Shown here: positions 24,167 through 32,392 of the stretch, in pieces
Numbering within the stretch: position 1 is the stretch's first letter
How the letters are laid out: each line of letters begins with the position of its first letter
DNA from: Pseudomonas sp. CROZ-RG-20F-R04-15
Lineage (GTDB): Bacteria; Pseudomonadota; Gammaproteobacteria; Pseudomonadales; Pseudomonadaceae
Direction: 5' to 3'
Assembly (NCBI RefSeq): GCF_022662375.1
Contig: NZ_JAKNQL010000010.1
Coordinates: 186,001 to 250,000 of the forward strand
Length of the DNA stretch: 64,000 nucleotides
Notes under the pieces: model-generated
Seen by the model: the letters and a program-made list of their open reading frames with translations, nothing else
Told to the model about the DNA's origin: nothing
Databases searched by the model: none
Position numbers and translations under genes: made by a program

Positions 24167-27100
24167 TGAGCACAGGACTACTTGAGCAAAGGCAGCAATA
24201 TCGCACTGGTTATGAGTATGGCCCTTTCAAGGGCGAGACTGACCATGATAACAATGGCAAGAAGGAAATTGACTGCTCCGGGCTTCTGTATCGAATGCTT
24301 AAGGATGCTGGATATACGATCCCTTACCTCACAACATCAGGGTTAAATACCGACACTACTTATTTTGATGTGATCCCACTCGCGGAAGTACAGCCTGGCG
24401 ATATTGCGCTGTGGATAAACTTTCATGGGCACACTGGGGTCATCGAAGACATCTCCGGATCGCCTGTTCGAGATCGGGGGAATTTCTTCGGTTCACAGTC
24501 TTCAAACGGACCGAAATCTGCCAAATATGGGGTGGGCAGTGGTTACTGGCCAATGCCTGAAAAGTTTTTACGCCCGAGGCCCCAATTCAGAGGCGCACAA
24601 CCAGCACCCGCACCTAATCCTGCGCCGGCCCCTGCACCGGCAGGCCCAGCTCCGCTGATGAGCTTCCAATATCCATTCCGTAAACCAGATGGCAAGCAGT
24701 TCACTGGGGCTGACGAAGTATATAAGGTACTAGAGAGCGAAGTATCTGGTCATTATTTGTTAGGTAGTAACAAATTCTGGCATGGCGGACTACATGTTAG
24801 CAATGCAAGCGCTCCCCAATGTGTATTGGATGAACCATTACGGTGTATGGCTGATGGTGAAGTCGTTGCTTATCGCCTAAATAAAGAATATCTAGAATCA
24901 TCATTTGATGCAGGTGGGAGTTCAAAAAAATTAAAGTATTCGAATTCTTTCTGTCTGGTCCGGCACGAGTATAAGTCTGCACCTAATCCAGAAGAAGGGG
25001 CGAATAAGGGGAAGCAAAATAAGCTGACATTCTATAGCCTATATATGCATTTGCTACCGTTTGATCGTTATCCTATACCTCCTGAGGAAGCGCCTAAGCC
25101 GAAAGTGACAATGCAGGTCAATGATTTTAAAGCATATGACGAATTGCCAGTGTCATCTAGTATTGTGTCTGTGGGTAAGTTAAATAAAGACTCGAAACTT
25201 GAAATCTTAGATCAAAGTCCGGTCGCGGGTACAGACCGAATTTATGCTAAAGGTAAAATCATATCTGGAAGTGTGCAGCTAAACTCACAAAAGACACGAG
25301 AAGTAGGGAGTGAAGTCTGGTTTGCGTACTTAAAGGCCGGCGAACCCTATAAAAACAACGCCGGTGATAGAGTTTGGTTGGAAGAAAAGGTACCAGAGCG
25401 AGAGCGGCCAACCTATTGGCAGGGCAAGGTTCATGGGACAGTAGTTAATAAGCTTCCCCTTTTCGATGCACCGTCAGATCCTACTAATGGCAAGCCGGCG
25501 GGTGCTTCGCTCGGTGCCTTGCAGTTGATGATGAACAGCGTCGTAGCTTTTGATAGTCAAAAAGTTTTGAATTTAGTTGTCGGGCCATCCCTGCAGCGTA
25601 TGGCCGAATGCACGATGGTGAGTGGTGGTCCGGTCGCCACAGGAAATGTGCCACCGACATTCTGGGCGTGTGTTGAAAATACTTCGGAAAATAATGTTCT
25701 AAAATGGAGTGTAGCTGAACCGGCATCTGTTGACACTGTTTTGAACATAGGAGTTGGAATTAAGGCGGGAGATCCTGTCGGTTACCTTGGGCAAATGGAG
25801 AATGTCACTGAAGCTGGGGAGGTTAGTAGTAAGTTCCAAGCCCATATAGAAATTTTTACCGCTGATACAGGTATAGAAGACTTTTTGAATAATACTGCTG
25901 CCTTAAAAGTTGGCAGACAGTATTTGTATTTAGCCAAAAATTCTCTGGTTAAGTTAAAGGCCCCAGCCACTGGGGAAGTTTCTCTGAAAGAACTGCATGC
26001 TGTAGAGTTAAGCAAAGCGCCGATTTATAAAGATACACAAGAGTGGTATGAGATCAATGTAATAGACGAAGGGCAAAACGTGGCCGGTTTAGTACGTAAG
26101 GCTGGCGCCACCTTAATATCGCAGCATGATTGGGCGAAGCTGGGCTTTCAGATAGTGGAGGAGTCAAACGCTGCTGCTGATGGATTTCTCGATCCAAACG
26201 ATATGCCCGTTTTCTTCAAAAGATTGTTTGAAAAAATCGATAAAGATAATAATAAAGAGATAGACGCATCAGAGTTGGCCGACGCGTTGAAGGATACTGA
26301 CACACGCTCTCAATGGTCAAAGCTTGTCGCCAAGCATCCAACGGAATGGAAAGATAGAGCTAATCAACCAAAATGGGCTCGGTTGGATGATATTTTAGAG
26401 CATTCGCCAAAATTAAAGGCTCATGAAAAAGAGAGGATAGATAAATTTATCTTCTGGGATGAGCTATCTGGAAAAGCGTCAGTTGAATCCAGTCTAGTTT
26501 GGCACTTTCATCCGATAGAGTTCATAGCTGGGTTTACTTCATCGGCCGCGGAACTGATCTCTTTCGATCAAATGAAGAAAATGTTCCCAGACTCTACCGA
26601 TCAAAAGCGTGAGGAGGTAAGGGGGTTATTTAATAAGTATGCTGATCGATTTGAAATTAATACCGCGCCGAAAATGGCTCAGTTTTTTGCTCAAGTGAAG
26701 ACCGAGGTTGGTAGCGCCTTGGTAGGTAAGGTAGAAGATCTTTGGTATTCAGCTGAAGCTCTCAGGTCTAAGTTTGGAAGGTATTTCAACACATATCCTG
26801 CGGAAGCTGAACTGTATGGATATAAACGCATTACAATGGCGCAGTATAATGCACTAAGCCCTGCGGCAAAGAGCGCCTATACGATTCGTAAAAATAAAGC
26901 ATATTCTCAATTCCCAAATGAAGACGAGATCGCGAAGCGTATTTATTGCTGCAACTCAGTTCAAGGTGGATTTGTATTGACTGCGGGTGGCTGTGAAGAA
27001 GGTAAGAAGTATAAAGGCAAAGGTTTTATTCAGCTGACGTGGAAATCAAACTATCAGGCGGTAGAGGACCGCTTAAAGCAAAAAATACCTGAGGAAACCA

Positions 27101-27312
27101 TTGAAATGGTTTCCAATCCAGACCAGTTGCTGGATACAAAAATAGGATTATTATCGGCTATGGGGTTTTGGGATGTAAATAATATAAATAATCTAGTCGC
27201 GCCAAATACGGACTCTACTAATAAAATTACAGAGGTAGTTAATAAGCATACTGATAGTTATGCGGAGCGCAGGACTAATTTTACAGCGATTTATCAGGAG
27301 CTTAATAAATGA
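24166..27312 (+). CDS. Large multidomain cell-wall hydrolase, putative T6SS effector (NlpC/P60 + M23-like + EF-hand + GH19)
   Basis: 1048 residues from ATG 24166 (an upstream in-frame TTG at 24163 is unlikely). N-terminal NlpC/P60-like domain with C37 in DCSGLLYR and H89 in GHTGVIED. A Pro-Ala linker (about 146-163). An M23-like domain with WHGGLHV (H206, H210) and YSLYMHL (H295), where the usual HxGxD zinc motif is altered. An EF-hand loop DKDNNKEIDASE at 692-703. A C-terminal GH19 chitinase/lysozyme domain with candidate catalytic E847 in QVKTEVG and the GKGFIQLTWKSNY motif from 951. No signal peptide, which fits T6SS delivery by VgrG. Much lower GC than the T6SS core, so probably acquired. 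Confidence 0.82.
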   Translation: MSTGLLEQRQQYRTGYEYGPFKGETDHDNNGKKEIDCSGLLYRMLKDAGYTIPYLTTSGLNTDTTYFDVIPLAEVQPGDIALWINFHGHTGVIEDISGSPVRDRGNFFGSQSSNGPKSAKYGVGSGYWPMPEKFLRPRPQFRGAQPAPAPNPAPAPAPAGPAPLMSFQYPFRKPDGKQFTGADEVYKVLESEVSGHYLLGSNKFWHGGLHVSNASAPQCVLDEPLRCMADGEVVAYRLNKEYLESSFDAGGSSKKLKYSNSFCLVRHEYKSAPNPEEGANKGKQNKLTFYSLYMHLLPFDRYPIPPEEAPKPKVTMQVNDFKAYDELPVSSSIVSVGKLNKDSKLEILDQSPVAGTDRIYAKGKIISGSVQLNSQKTREVGSEVWFAYLKAGEPYKNNAGDRVWLEEKVPERERPTYWQGKVHGTVVNKLPLFDAPSDPTNGKPAGASLGALQLMMNSVVAFDSQKVLNLVVGPSLQRMAECTMVSGGPVATGNVPPTFWACVENTSENNVLKWSVAEPASVDTVLNIGVGIKAGDPVGYLGQMENVTEAGEVSSKFQAHIEIFTADTGIEDFLNNTAALKVGRQYLYLAKNSLVKLKAPATGEVSLKELHAVELSKAPIYKDTQEWYEINVIDEGQNVAGLVRKAGATLISQHDWAKLGFQIVEESNAAADGFLDPNDMPVFFKRLFEKIDKDNNKEIDASELADALKDTDTRSQWSKLVAKHPTEWKDRANQPKWARLDDILEHSPKLKAHEKERIDKFIFWDELSGKASVESSLVWHFHPIEFIAGFTSSAAELISFDQMKKMFPDSTDQKREEVRGLFNKYADRFEINTAPKMAQFFAQVKTEVGSALVGKVEDLWYSAEALRSKFGRYFNTYPAEAELYGYKRITMAQYNALSPAAKSAYTIRKNKAYSQFPNEDEIAKRIYCCNSVQGGFVLTAGGCEEGKKYKGKGFIQLTWKSNYQAVEDRLKQKIPEETIEMVSNPDQLLDTKIGLLSAMGFWDVNNINNLVAPNTDSTNKITEVVNKHTDSYAERRTNFTAIYQELNK

Positions 27313-28409
27313 TTATTTTAAAAAAATTTTGGTGTCTACAGATTTTTTTATTTATTTTTTTTGCTGGCCAGTCTTCACTTGGTACTGCAAACGATAGTCT
27401 TCCTCCTGCAGAAATGGTGAAGAAACAGTTTGATGTTGGTTTGGTTCCTGGATTAAAGTCTCCAAGACTCCTGGTCGTAAAAAATGACGATGCTGCACTT
27501 CCCGACAAACTAGTCTTGGTTGCTGAGGTGTCTGGGAAAGACTCGGTTATATTGAGCGCAAAATCGGCATTGGCGAAAATTAATAATGTGTATTCGCCTA
27601 AAAGTTATGACGGCTTCAATGTTTCTGTTGTTAAAGGCGTCGATAAAACTATAGGTGTTGTGGATTATCAAGGGGAAATATACACGTTCAATTCAGACGC
27701 TCACGTTGTGGGAGATGTTTTGAATTTGATTACAAAAAAAGAAGACCAAACGTCGCAGAATTTTAATGTTCAATTTGAATATGATGCTACTCGCAAAAGT
27801 GTGGCAGTTAGCCGGATTGTCTATACGGTTAATAATGAATCGTGCGATAGATCTCTTAAGAGTGCTTATATTTTACCTCTGAATGTTTTGATTTCTAAAT
27901 CACTTGAAGATTTCGACGGTGCGACTGCATTTGAATATCTTCAAAAGTTAAATTTGGACATTCAGGCGGGGCGGGTGAAAGGTGAAAAACTCATGTCATC
28001 CTTTGTTGTCTCGACGGCAGACCAAGCACTCGTTGCATACAAAAATAATGATAAAAATAAGCTCATAGAATCTATGGGTTATCTTGTTGCCGATGGGGGC
28101 AGTAGTGAGTCGTGTGCACCTGAAAGCTACATAGCTGAAGCGTATTTCTATCCTGACAAGGTGGGTTGGTCCAATGATCTCGGATTTTTGTTTGCTGAGG
28201 CAGGATATTATTCAGAATCGGTTGAACTACTAAGAAAGGTGATTTCTGAAAAACCAGAGAGAACTGTCGCTTACTTGAATATAGCTGATGCATATTGGGG
28301 GTTGAGCCAAAAAGATTTGGCTGCAGAGAACTATAAAAAATATATCTCTATGATGCAGCAGTCGGGAAAAGCCATGAAAATTCCTAAGAGAGTTTTAGAG
28401 CGATCGTAA
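27309..28409 (+). CDS. Exported protein with C-terminal TPR-like module, candidate immunity protein
   Basis: 366 residues. Signal peptide about 1-27 (basic start then IFLFIFFAGQSSLGTA). The N-terminal 240 residues are unrecognised beta-rich sequence. The last 90 residues (LGFLFAEAGYYSESVELLRKVI, PERTVAYLNIADAYWGL, AAENYKKYI, SGKAMKIPKRVLERS) form a TPR-like module also found in the proteins at 29438 and 37521. The start overlaps the stop of the hydrolase gene, the typical place for its immunity gene. AT-rich like the effector. Function inferred. Confidence 0.72.
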   Translation: MIILKKFWCLQIFLFIFFAGQSSLGTANDSLPPAEMVKKQFDVGLVPGLKSPRLLVVKNDDAALPDKLVLVAEVSGKDSVILSAKSALAKINNVYSPKSYDGFNVSVVKGVDKTIGVVDYQGEIYTFNSDAHVVGDVLNLITKKEDQTSQNFNVQFEYDATRKSVAVSRIVYTVNNESCDRSLKSAYILPLNVLISKSLEDFDGATAFEYLQKLNLDIQAGRVKGEKLMSSFVVSTADQALVAYKNNDKNKLIESMGYLVADGGSSESCAPESYIAEAYFYPDKVGWSNDLGFLFAEAGYYSESVELLRKVISEKPERTVAYLNIADAYWGLSQKDLAAENYKKYISMMQQSGKAMKIPKRVLERS

Positions 28410-28414
28410 TAAAA

Positions 28415-28442
28415 GGGACGGATTTATTTTTTAGTCCGTCCC
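28415..28442. repeat. Inverted repeat, terminator-like, RAYT/MITE-type sequence
   Basis: GGGACGGA (28415-28422) pairs with TCCGTCCC (28435-28442) around a T-rich loop. The left arm with flank reads AAAGGGACGGATTTATTT, almost the same as the arm of the element at 29302-29364, so it is probably the remnant of a mobile element serving as terminator for the preceding gene. Confidence 0.6.
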
Positions 28443-28467
28443 GCGAGCAGCTCTTAGGGTGAAATGA

Positions 28468-28515
28468 GGACAGATCACGGTTTTAGTATTTGCCACGAAA
28501 AACGTGGTCTGTTCC
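28468..28515. repeat. Imperfect inverted repeat (GGACAGATCACG ... CGTGGTCTGTTCC)
   Basis: GGACAGATCACG at 28468-28479 and CGTGGTCTGTTCC at 28503-28515 are near-complementary, with an inner CACG/CGTG hairpin. Resembles the short inverted repeats seen around REP-associated transposases in pseudomonads. No transposase is present. Confidence 0.5.
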
Positions 28516-28542
28516 ATTTTTTCCTAAAAAGGATATATAAAG

Positions 28543-29130
28543 TTGAAAAAATATTTAACTCTATTTAAGCGGCATTTTATTCCGTATGTAGTTTTTGGTT
28601 TCGTAGCGTCCAATGTGTTTGCGGACGCCGCACCCACAATAGGTGAATTCCATCCTACGGTGGTAGCCTCTTTGGGCGAAGAAAAGATCGCTGTATTTTT
28701 TTTGAAAAATAGTCTGAAGGCGATAGCTAAAGAAGAGCATGTTGCCGATGCTGAGATATATTACTCATCATTGAGCTCCGGTAAACCCTCTCTAAACTAT
28801 GTTTGGAAGGTCGAGGGAGATCAGATCGATTCTGTATTTTTCTACGAGTGGAAGTCCCCTGCGAGAGCCGGAAAGTCTATGTTTGTGTTGATAAAAAGAA
28901 AATTGTCGAACTCGGCATTTGACGGTTTTGCTTATTCGGTAATGGAGTTCCCAATAAGGAGAGATGGTGGAAGTGTATCCTTGCTTCATTTTAGTGGCGA
29001 TTTGCCTGACCCAGCTCTAGATAATTGTATGGAGGGGGCAGATCTGGTTACGGGAAATAAAGTGGTCTGTGCTTATAAAGATGCGGCGAGCATTAAAAAT
29101 TACTTTAGCTTGCAGGATAAAAAACATTAA
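28543..29130 (+). CDS. Exported IGE-HP-domain protein (single-domain paralogue of the 39187 gene)
   Basis: 195 residues from TTG 28543, with AAAAAGGA upstream. Signal peptide about 1-27 (ending NVFA). The mature protein is strikingly like the N-terminal half of the protein at 39187: shared blocks are TIGE-HP-VVASLG, K-SLNYVWKVEG-QI-SVFF, AGKSMFV, SYSVLE-like and CAYKDA-SIK. No named family recognised. It stands alone between two mobile-element-like repeats and lacks the second (CPS-F-F) module present in its paralogue. Probably another immunity-type protein; function unknown. Confidence 0.7.
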   Translation: MKKYLTLFKRHFIPYVVFGFVASNVFADAAPTIGEFHPTVVASLGEEKIAVFFLKNSLKAIAKEEHVADAEIYYSSLSSGKPSLNYVWKVEGDQIDSVFFYEWKSPARAGKSMFVLIKRKLSNSAFDGFAYSVMEFPIRRDGGSVSLLHFSGDLPDPALDNCMEGADLVTGNKVVCAYKDAASIKNYFSLQDKKH

Positions 29131-29437
29131 AAGTTGTGTGCGCGGCAAAAGAGAAAACGGGGCTGTTCATTTTTAGCTGAATCCGTCCCGTGTATCTTCT
29201 TGCGGTTTTACTTCCTGCTTCACCGCCATCTAGTCTTCCAGATGATCCAGCGCATACGTCACCACATTGGCAATTTAAGTCAGGTGGTAAAGGGAGCTGG
29301 TAAAGGGGGCGGATTTATTTATCCGTTTGCTTTATCGTTGAGCCCAAATAAATCTGTCCCCTTTGTTGTCCATTTTTATTTTCAGCGGCTAAACAATACG
29401 CCGAAGCACGCATAGTTGCACTTGAGGGGACCTTAGA
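29131..29437. other. Gene-poor stretch with MITE-like remnant and possible dead coding sequence
   Basis: About 300 bases with no convincing gene on the plus strand. On the minus strand, bases near 29235-29275 read IANVVTYALDHLED then stop, which looks like the tail of a lost gene of unknown kind. The right part holds the inverted repeat at 29302-29364. Probably debris from insertion and deletion. Confidence 0.5.
29302..29364. repeat. MITE-like element with 19-bp inverted arms
   Basis: AAAGGGGGCGGATTTATTT (29302-29320) and AAATAAATCTGTCCCCTTT (29346-29364) are complementary at 17 of 19 positions. The arm matches the GGGAC(A/G)GATTTATTT sequence common around REP-associated tyrosine transposases, and also the arm at 28412. 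No transposase lies between the arms. Confidence 0.65.
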
Positions 29438-30367
29438 ATGAGGGTGGTAGCTTTTTTAGTTTTAGCGCTCCTGGCGTCAGTGGTCAATGCGAGCTCTAGC
29501 TGCGAGGCTGACCTGAATGGGGATGGAATCTGCGATCCGTATGGTGTTAGACCACTTGAGGATGACGGCACAGTTTCGCGAATCACTATCGATATAGGCG
29601 GAAGCGACAAGTCAGTTTCGGGGGATTTTGAACTTGGAGATGGTGGGCTGTCAGTAGGTTATCTACCAGGTGAATTCTCGTTGTTGCTGGATTTTTATAC
29701 TCGTAATACTGATCTTACGCAGTATGGTTTTAAATGGAATTCTGCGCGGAAAGACTGGGTTCTCTATAAAAAATCTACTTGGGCGGAACCTGGTAGAGAT
29801 GAAAAATATACCTTGGGTGGTGAGAGGTTACCAGTCGAAGCACTATTTCCGCAGAAGTTCAATATTCAGCGTGTGGCGTGTTGCACCCTGTTTTCTCAGT
29901 TCTCCGAAAATGGGCCAGATTTTAGCTATTTGAGTAATGAGGATCAGCTTGCAGAAATCAGGAAAGACTTCAAATATATTCTTGGTAAGCTTCCTCAGGG
30001 CGAAAAAGGAGAATTATTTTATGGGCTCGATGATAGCGGGAACAAGGTAAGGAAGAGTATTCCTCAAGAGCTGGTGTATGAGCTAACTTTGATAATTTCC
30101 AATGATAATGTCGGGCCTCTAAATGACTATGCTTATTATTTGTACCGTAGCAAAAACAATGTTTTAGCTGCTTTGCTTTTGAGGGGGATTCATAAAAAGT
30201 TTCCGGAGAGAGTCGTTGCGATATTGAATTTGGCAGATGCTTATTGGGATATCGGAATGAAGTCCAACGCATGTCCGCTTTATAAGGAATACATCGCTAA
30301 AATGACAGAGAGCGGAAAGGGTGAACGTATTCCACAGTCAGCGGAATCTCGAGAAAACTGCAATTGA
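29438..30367 (+). CDS. Exported protein with C-terminal TPR-like module
   Basis: 309 residues. Signal peptide 1-18 (ending VVNA), then SSCEADLNGDGICDPYG, a possible calcium-binding acidic turn. The middle part (40-220) is unrecognised. The C-terminal 90 residues (LNDYAYYLYRSKNNVLAALLLRGI, ERVVAILNLADAYWDIG, LYKEYIAKM, SGKGERIPQ) match the modules ending the proteins at 27309 and 37521. AT-rich. Probably a paralogous immunity-type protein that kept only the C-terminal module. Confidence 0.7.
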   Translation: MRVVAFLVLALLASVVNASSSCEADLNGDGICDPYGVRPLEDDGTVSRITIDIGGSDKSVSGDFELGDGGLSVGYLPGEFSLLLDFYTRNTDLTQYGFKWNSARKDWVLYKKSTWAEPGRDEKYTLGGERLPVEALFPQKFNIQRVACCTLFSQFSENGPDFSYLSNEDQLAEIRKDFKYILGKLPQGEKGELFYGLDDSGNKVRKSIPQELVYELTLIISNDNVGPLNDYAYYLYRSKNNVLAALLLRGIHKKFPERVVAILNLADAYWDIGMKSNACPLYKEYIAKMTESGKGERIPQSAESRENCN

Positions 30368-30404
30368 GACGAGCCGCGTTTCACGGGGATGAGTAAGCGA
30401 GCAC

Positions 30405-30854
30405 ATGCAATTCAAAACTCTAGCGGTATCACTGCTCGGCCTGATGTGGACGATCCCGGCGTTAGCCGAAACCACCACGTTCAGCCCAACCAAAGGCGTC
30501 GAAGCGACGCTGGTTCTCGAAGGCCCCAAGCTGAACGTCGCGGTTAAAAGCGAAACGCACAGCGAGTCGCGAACAATCGATTTTGAAGCCGAGAATGAAC
30601 TCCACATGCAGTTCGACGATTTCAATTTCGACGGCGACAAGGATTTCGCGATCTGGCAGCTCGATGACGGCATGGGCACTTATGACTACTACCGAGTGTT
30701 CATTTATCAAGCCAAAACCGGCGTGTTCGAAGAGTTGCAGCCGGACTGCGGCGATGGCTTCGTTAACCTGCGCGTCGACAAAAAGCGTAAAGCGTTGCTC
30801 AGCACTTACTGGGGCATGAACGGACCAGATCAATGCATCACCCGATTCACTTAA
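30405..30854 (+). CDS. Exported FG-GAP/VCBS-like small protein
   Basis: 149 residues. Signal peptide 1-21 (ending IPALA). The motif DDFNFDGDKDFAIW (about 71-84) followed by YDYYRVFIY is typical of FG-GAP/VCBS calcium-binding repeats, and single-repeat proteins of this sort are common in Proteobacteria as periplasmic proteins. C114 and C143 could form a disulfide. GC content rises again here relative to the preceding genes. The role in the island is unknown; inhibitor or immunity function is a guess from context. Confidence 0.65.
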   Translation: MQFKTLAVSLLGLMWTIPALAETTTFSPTKGVEATLVLEGPKLNVAVKSETHSESRTIDFEAENELHMQFDDFNFDGDKDFAIWQLDDGMGTYDYYRVFIYQAKTGVFEELQPDCGDGFVNLRVDKKRKALLSTYWGMNGPDQCITRFT

Positions 30855-30877
30855 CGCAAAACCTGAATGACTCAAGG

Positions 30878-32254
30878 ATGAACACCGTGAAACGTTTTGT
30901 TTTTACCCTGCTAGCCGCGCTACTACTGCCAGTTTCAGCGGCCTATGCGCAGGACGATTGCAGCCATGTCACCTCAAGCCTGGAAATGGTGCCCTGCTCG
31001 GAGGCGGCGAAGAAGGCTGCTGATGCGCAGTTGAATGTCAGCTACAAGCAGTTGATGACGCGACTTGAGTCTGATTATCGAGCAAATCCGGCGTTGGGTG
31101 CGGAGTACGCGGCGAAGGTTAAAGAGTCGCAGCGTGCGTGGCTGAAATTGCGCGATGCGAACTGCCCCTTGGAGGCGTTCGAGATCGAGGCGGGGATGCC
31201 GGCGCATGTGTTCGCCGTTAACTCGTGCATCGCCAGAATGAGTCGCGAGCGCTCGGCGTATCTGGACAAGATTGTCCCTGCGCTTGCATCCGATAAGAGC
31301 GCTTCGACGGCTCCCACCAGCGACGCTTGCCCCTCGGAGGAGTTCGCGCCTTTCCTGACTGCGTTTTCCGCCAACAGCGAATCACAGCGCCGTCTCACGG
31401 CGATGACGGTCAAGTCGCTGGTGTTGAAACCGGTAGCAGGAAAGGATCGAAGTACCTTTGAGCCTTCGACCTCCGGTGTTAGTGGAACAACGTTCACCTA
31501 TCCGCTGATGGCTGCAATCACACCCGGCAAGACACCTGGGGTCGAGATCGAAGAGGTCGATGACAGTCACGTCAACGTTGTGGATAAACGGGCGGGTAAC
31601 AGCAATGTGAAAATCTTCAACTTCTCTCGTCAGGCGTGCTGGGTGCTTGAGGGGATTGAGGATTGGTCGATCAGTGAGAAGGATCTTGTCGCAACAGAGA
31701 ACCCGGGAATGAGCCGCGCCGAGAACTTCTGTTATCAGCGTGCCGAAGCGCTAGGTGGGCTGGGGTTTCTTGAACAATACCCGCTGACGGTGGAGTTGAT
31801 TGAAGCGTCGCTGGAAAATTTTGTGTGTGCTGCAGAGTCGGGTGACGCACAGGCGAGCCTGTCGGCGGCAAGCCTAAGCCTTTCGCAAATGGCGTCTCAG
31901 TTGGAAACGAGCAAGGTAGAGGCGTTGTTCAAAGCGGCCTCGAAAATACCGAGTGGCGCGTTGGCCTATGCCACGTTTCTTTGTTCAGGAAACTCGACCG
32001 ACTATAACGGCCCTTGCCTCCATCCCGAGCAGGCAAAAGAGCAGGTTATTCGTGCTATTTCCATGGGCTCCGCTGATGCGATGAATTATCTGGCCTCGAC
32101 CTTTGAAGGTGGCGAGTTTGGAACGAAGGATATGTCCCGGGCGTTAGCCTGTTATCAGATGGCGGCTGACAAAGGTAATCAGTTGGGCATCTTCAACGTG
32201 GGGCGATTGGGATCGCAGGGCGCTGGACCTATCAAGGCCAGTCACTGCATCTGA
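30878..32254 (+). CDS. Exported LprI-domain + CPS-F-F + Sel1 protein, putative lysozyme inhibitor/immunity
   Basis: 458 residues from ATG 30878; the earlier in-frame ATG at 30833 lies inside the preceding gene and lacks a signal peptide. Signal peptide about 1-24. Residues 27-130 form an LprI (lysozyme inhibitor, DUF1311) domain: CSHVTSSLEMVPC, ADAQLNVSYKQLM, KESQRAWLKLRDANC, and a last cysteine in VNSCIARMSRERSAYLD. Residues about 148-270 are the CPS-F-F module (CPSEEFAPFLTAFSA ... CWVLEGIEDWSI). The C-terminus carries Sel1 repeats similar to the 23123 protein. So it is the 23123 architecture with an inhibitor domain added in front. Confidence 0.75.
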   Translation: MNTVKRFVFTLLAALLLPVSAAYAQDDCSHVTSSLEMVPCSEAAKKAADAQLNVSYKQLMTRLESDYRANPALGAEYAAKVKESQRAWLKLRDANCPLEAFEIEAGMPAHVFAVNSCIARMSRERSAYLDKIVPALASDKSASTAPTSDACPSEEFAPFLTAFSANSESQRRLTAMTVKSLVLKPVAGKDRSTFEPSTSGVSGTTFTYPLMAAITPGKTPGVEIEEVDDSHVNVVDKRAGNSNVKIFNFSRQACWVLEGIEDWSISEKDLVATENPGMSRAENFCYQRAEALGGLGFLEQYPLTVELIEASLENFVCAAESGDAQASLSAASLSLSQMASQLETSKVEALFKAASKIPSGALAYATFLCSGNSTDYNGPCLHPEQAKEQVIRAISMGSADAMNYLASTFEGGEFGTKDMSRALACYQMAADKGNQLGIFNVGRLGSQGAGPIKASHCI

Positions 32255-32280
32255 AATGCCAGGTCATGGCTGATGCGTTT

Positions 32281-32345
32281 TCGCAGTCGTTGGGTCTGAA
32301 TCCGTCCGGTAAAACGTTTAGTTTTTGAGCATCTGACGACTGCGA
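32281..32345. repeat. Perfect 10-bp inverted repeat at an island boundary
   Basis: TCGCAGTCGT (32281-32290) and ACGACTGCGA (32336-32345) are exact inverted copies separated by 45 bases. It lies between the low-GC exported-protein genes and the high-GC epimerase gene. Could be a long-stem terminator or a trace of insertion. Confidence 0.5.
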
Positions 32346-32392
32346 TTTTCCTTTAAACTCCCCACCCCCAAGGAATGCGCTCAGGACACGGA

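Noticed and set aside
32375..32392. Upstream ATG for the TIGR01777 epimerase gene
   Set aside because: Its AAGGA touches the ATG, too close to work; the ATG at 32393 has AGGA at the right distance.
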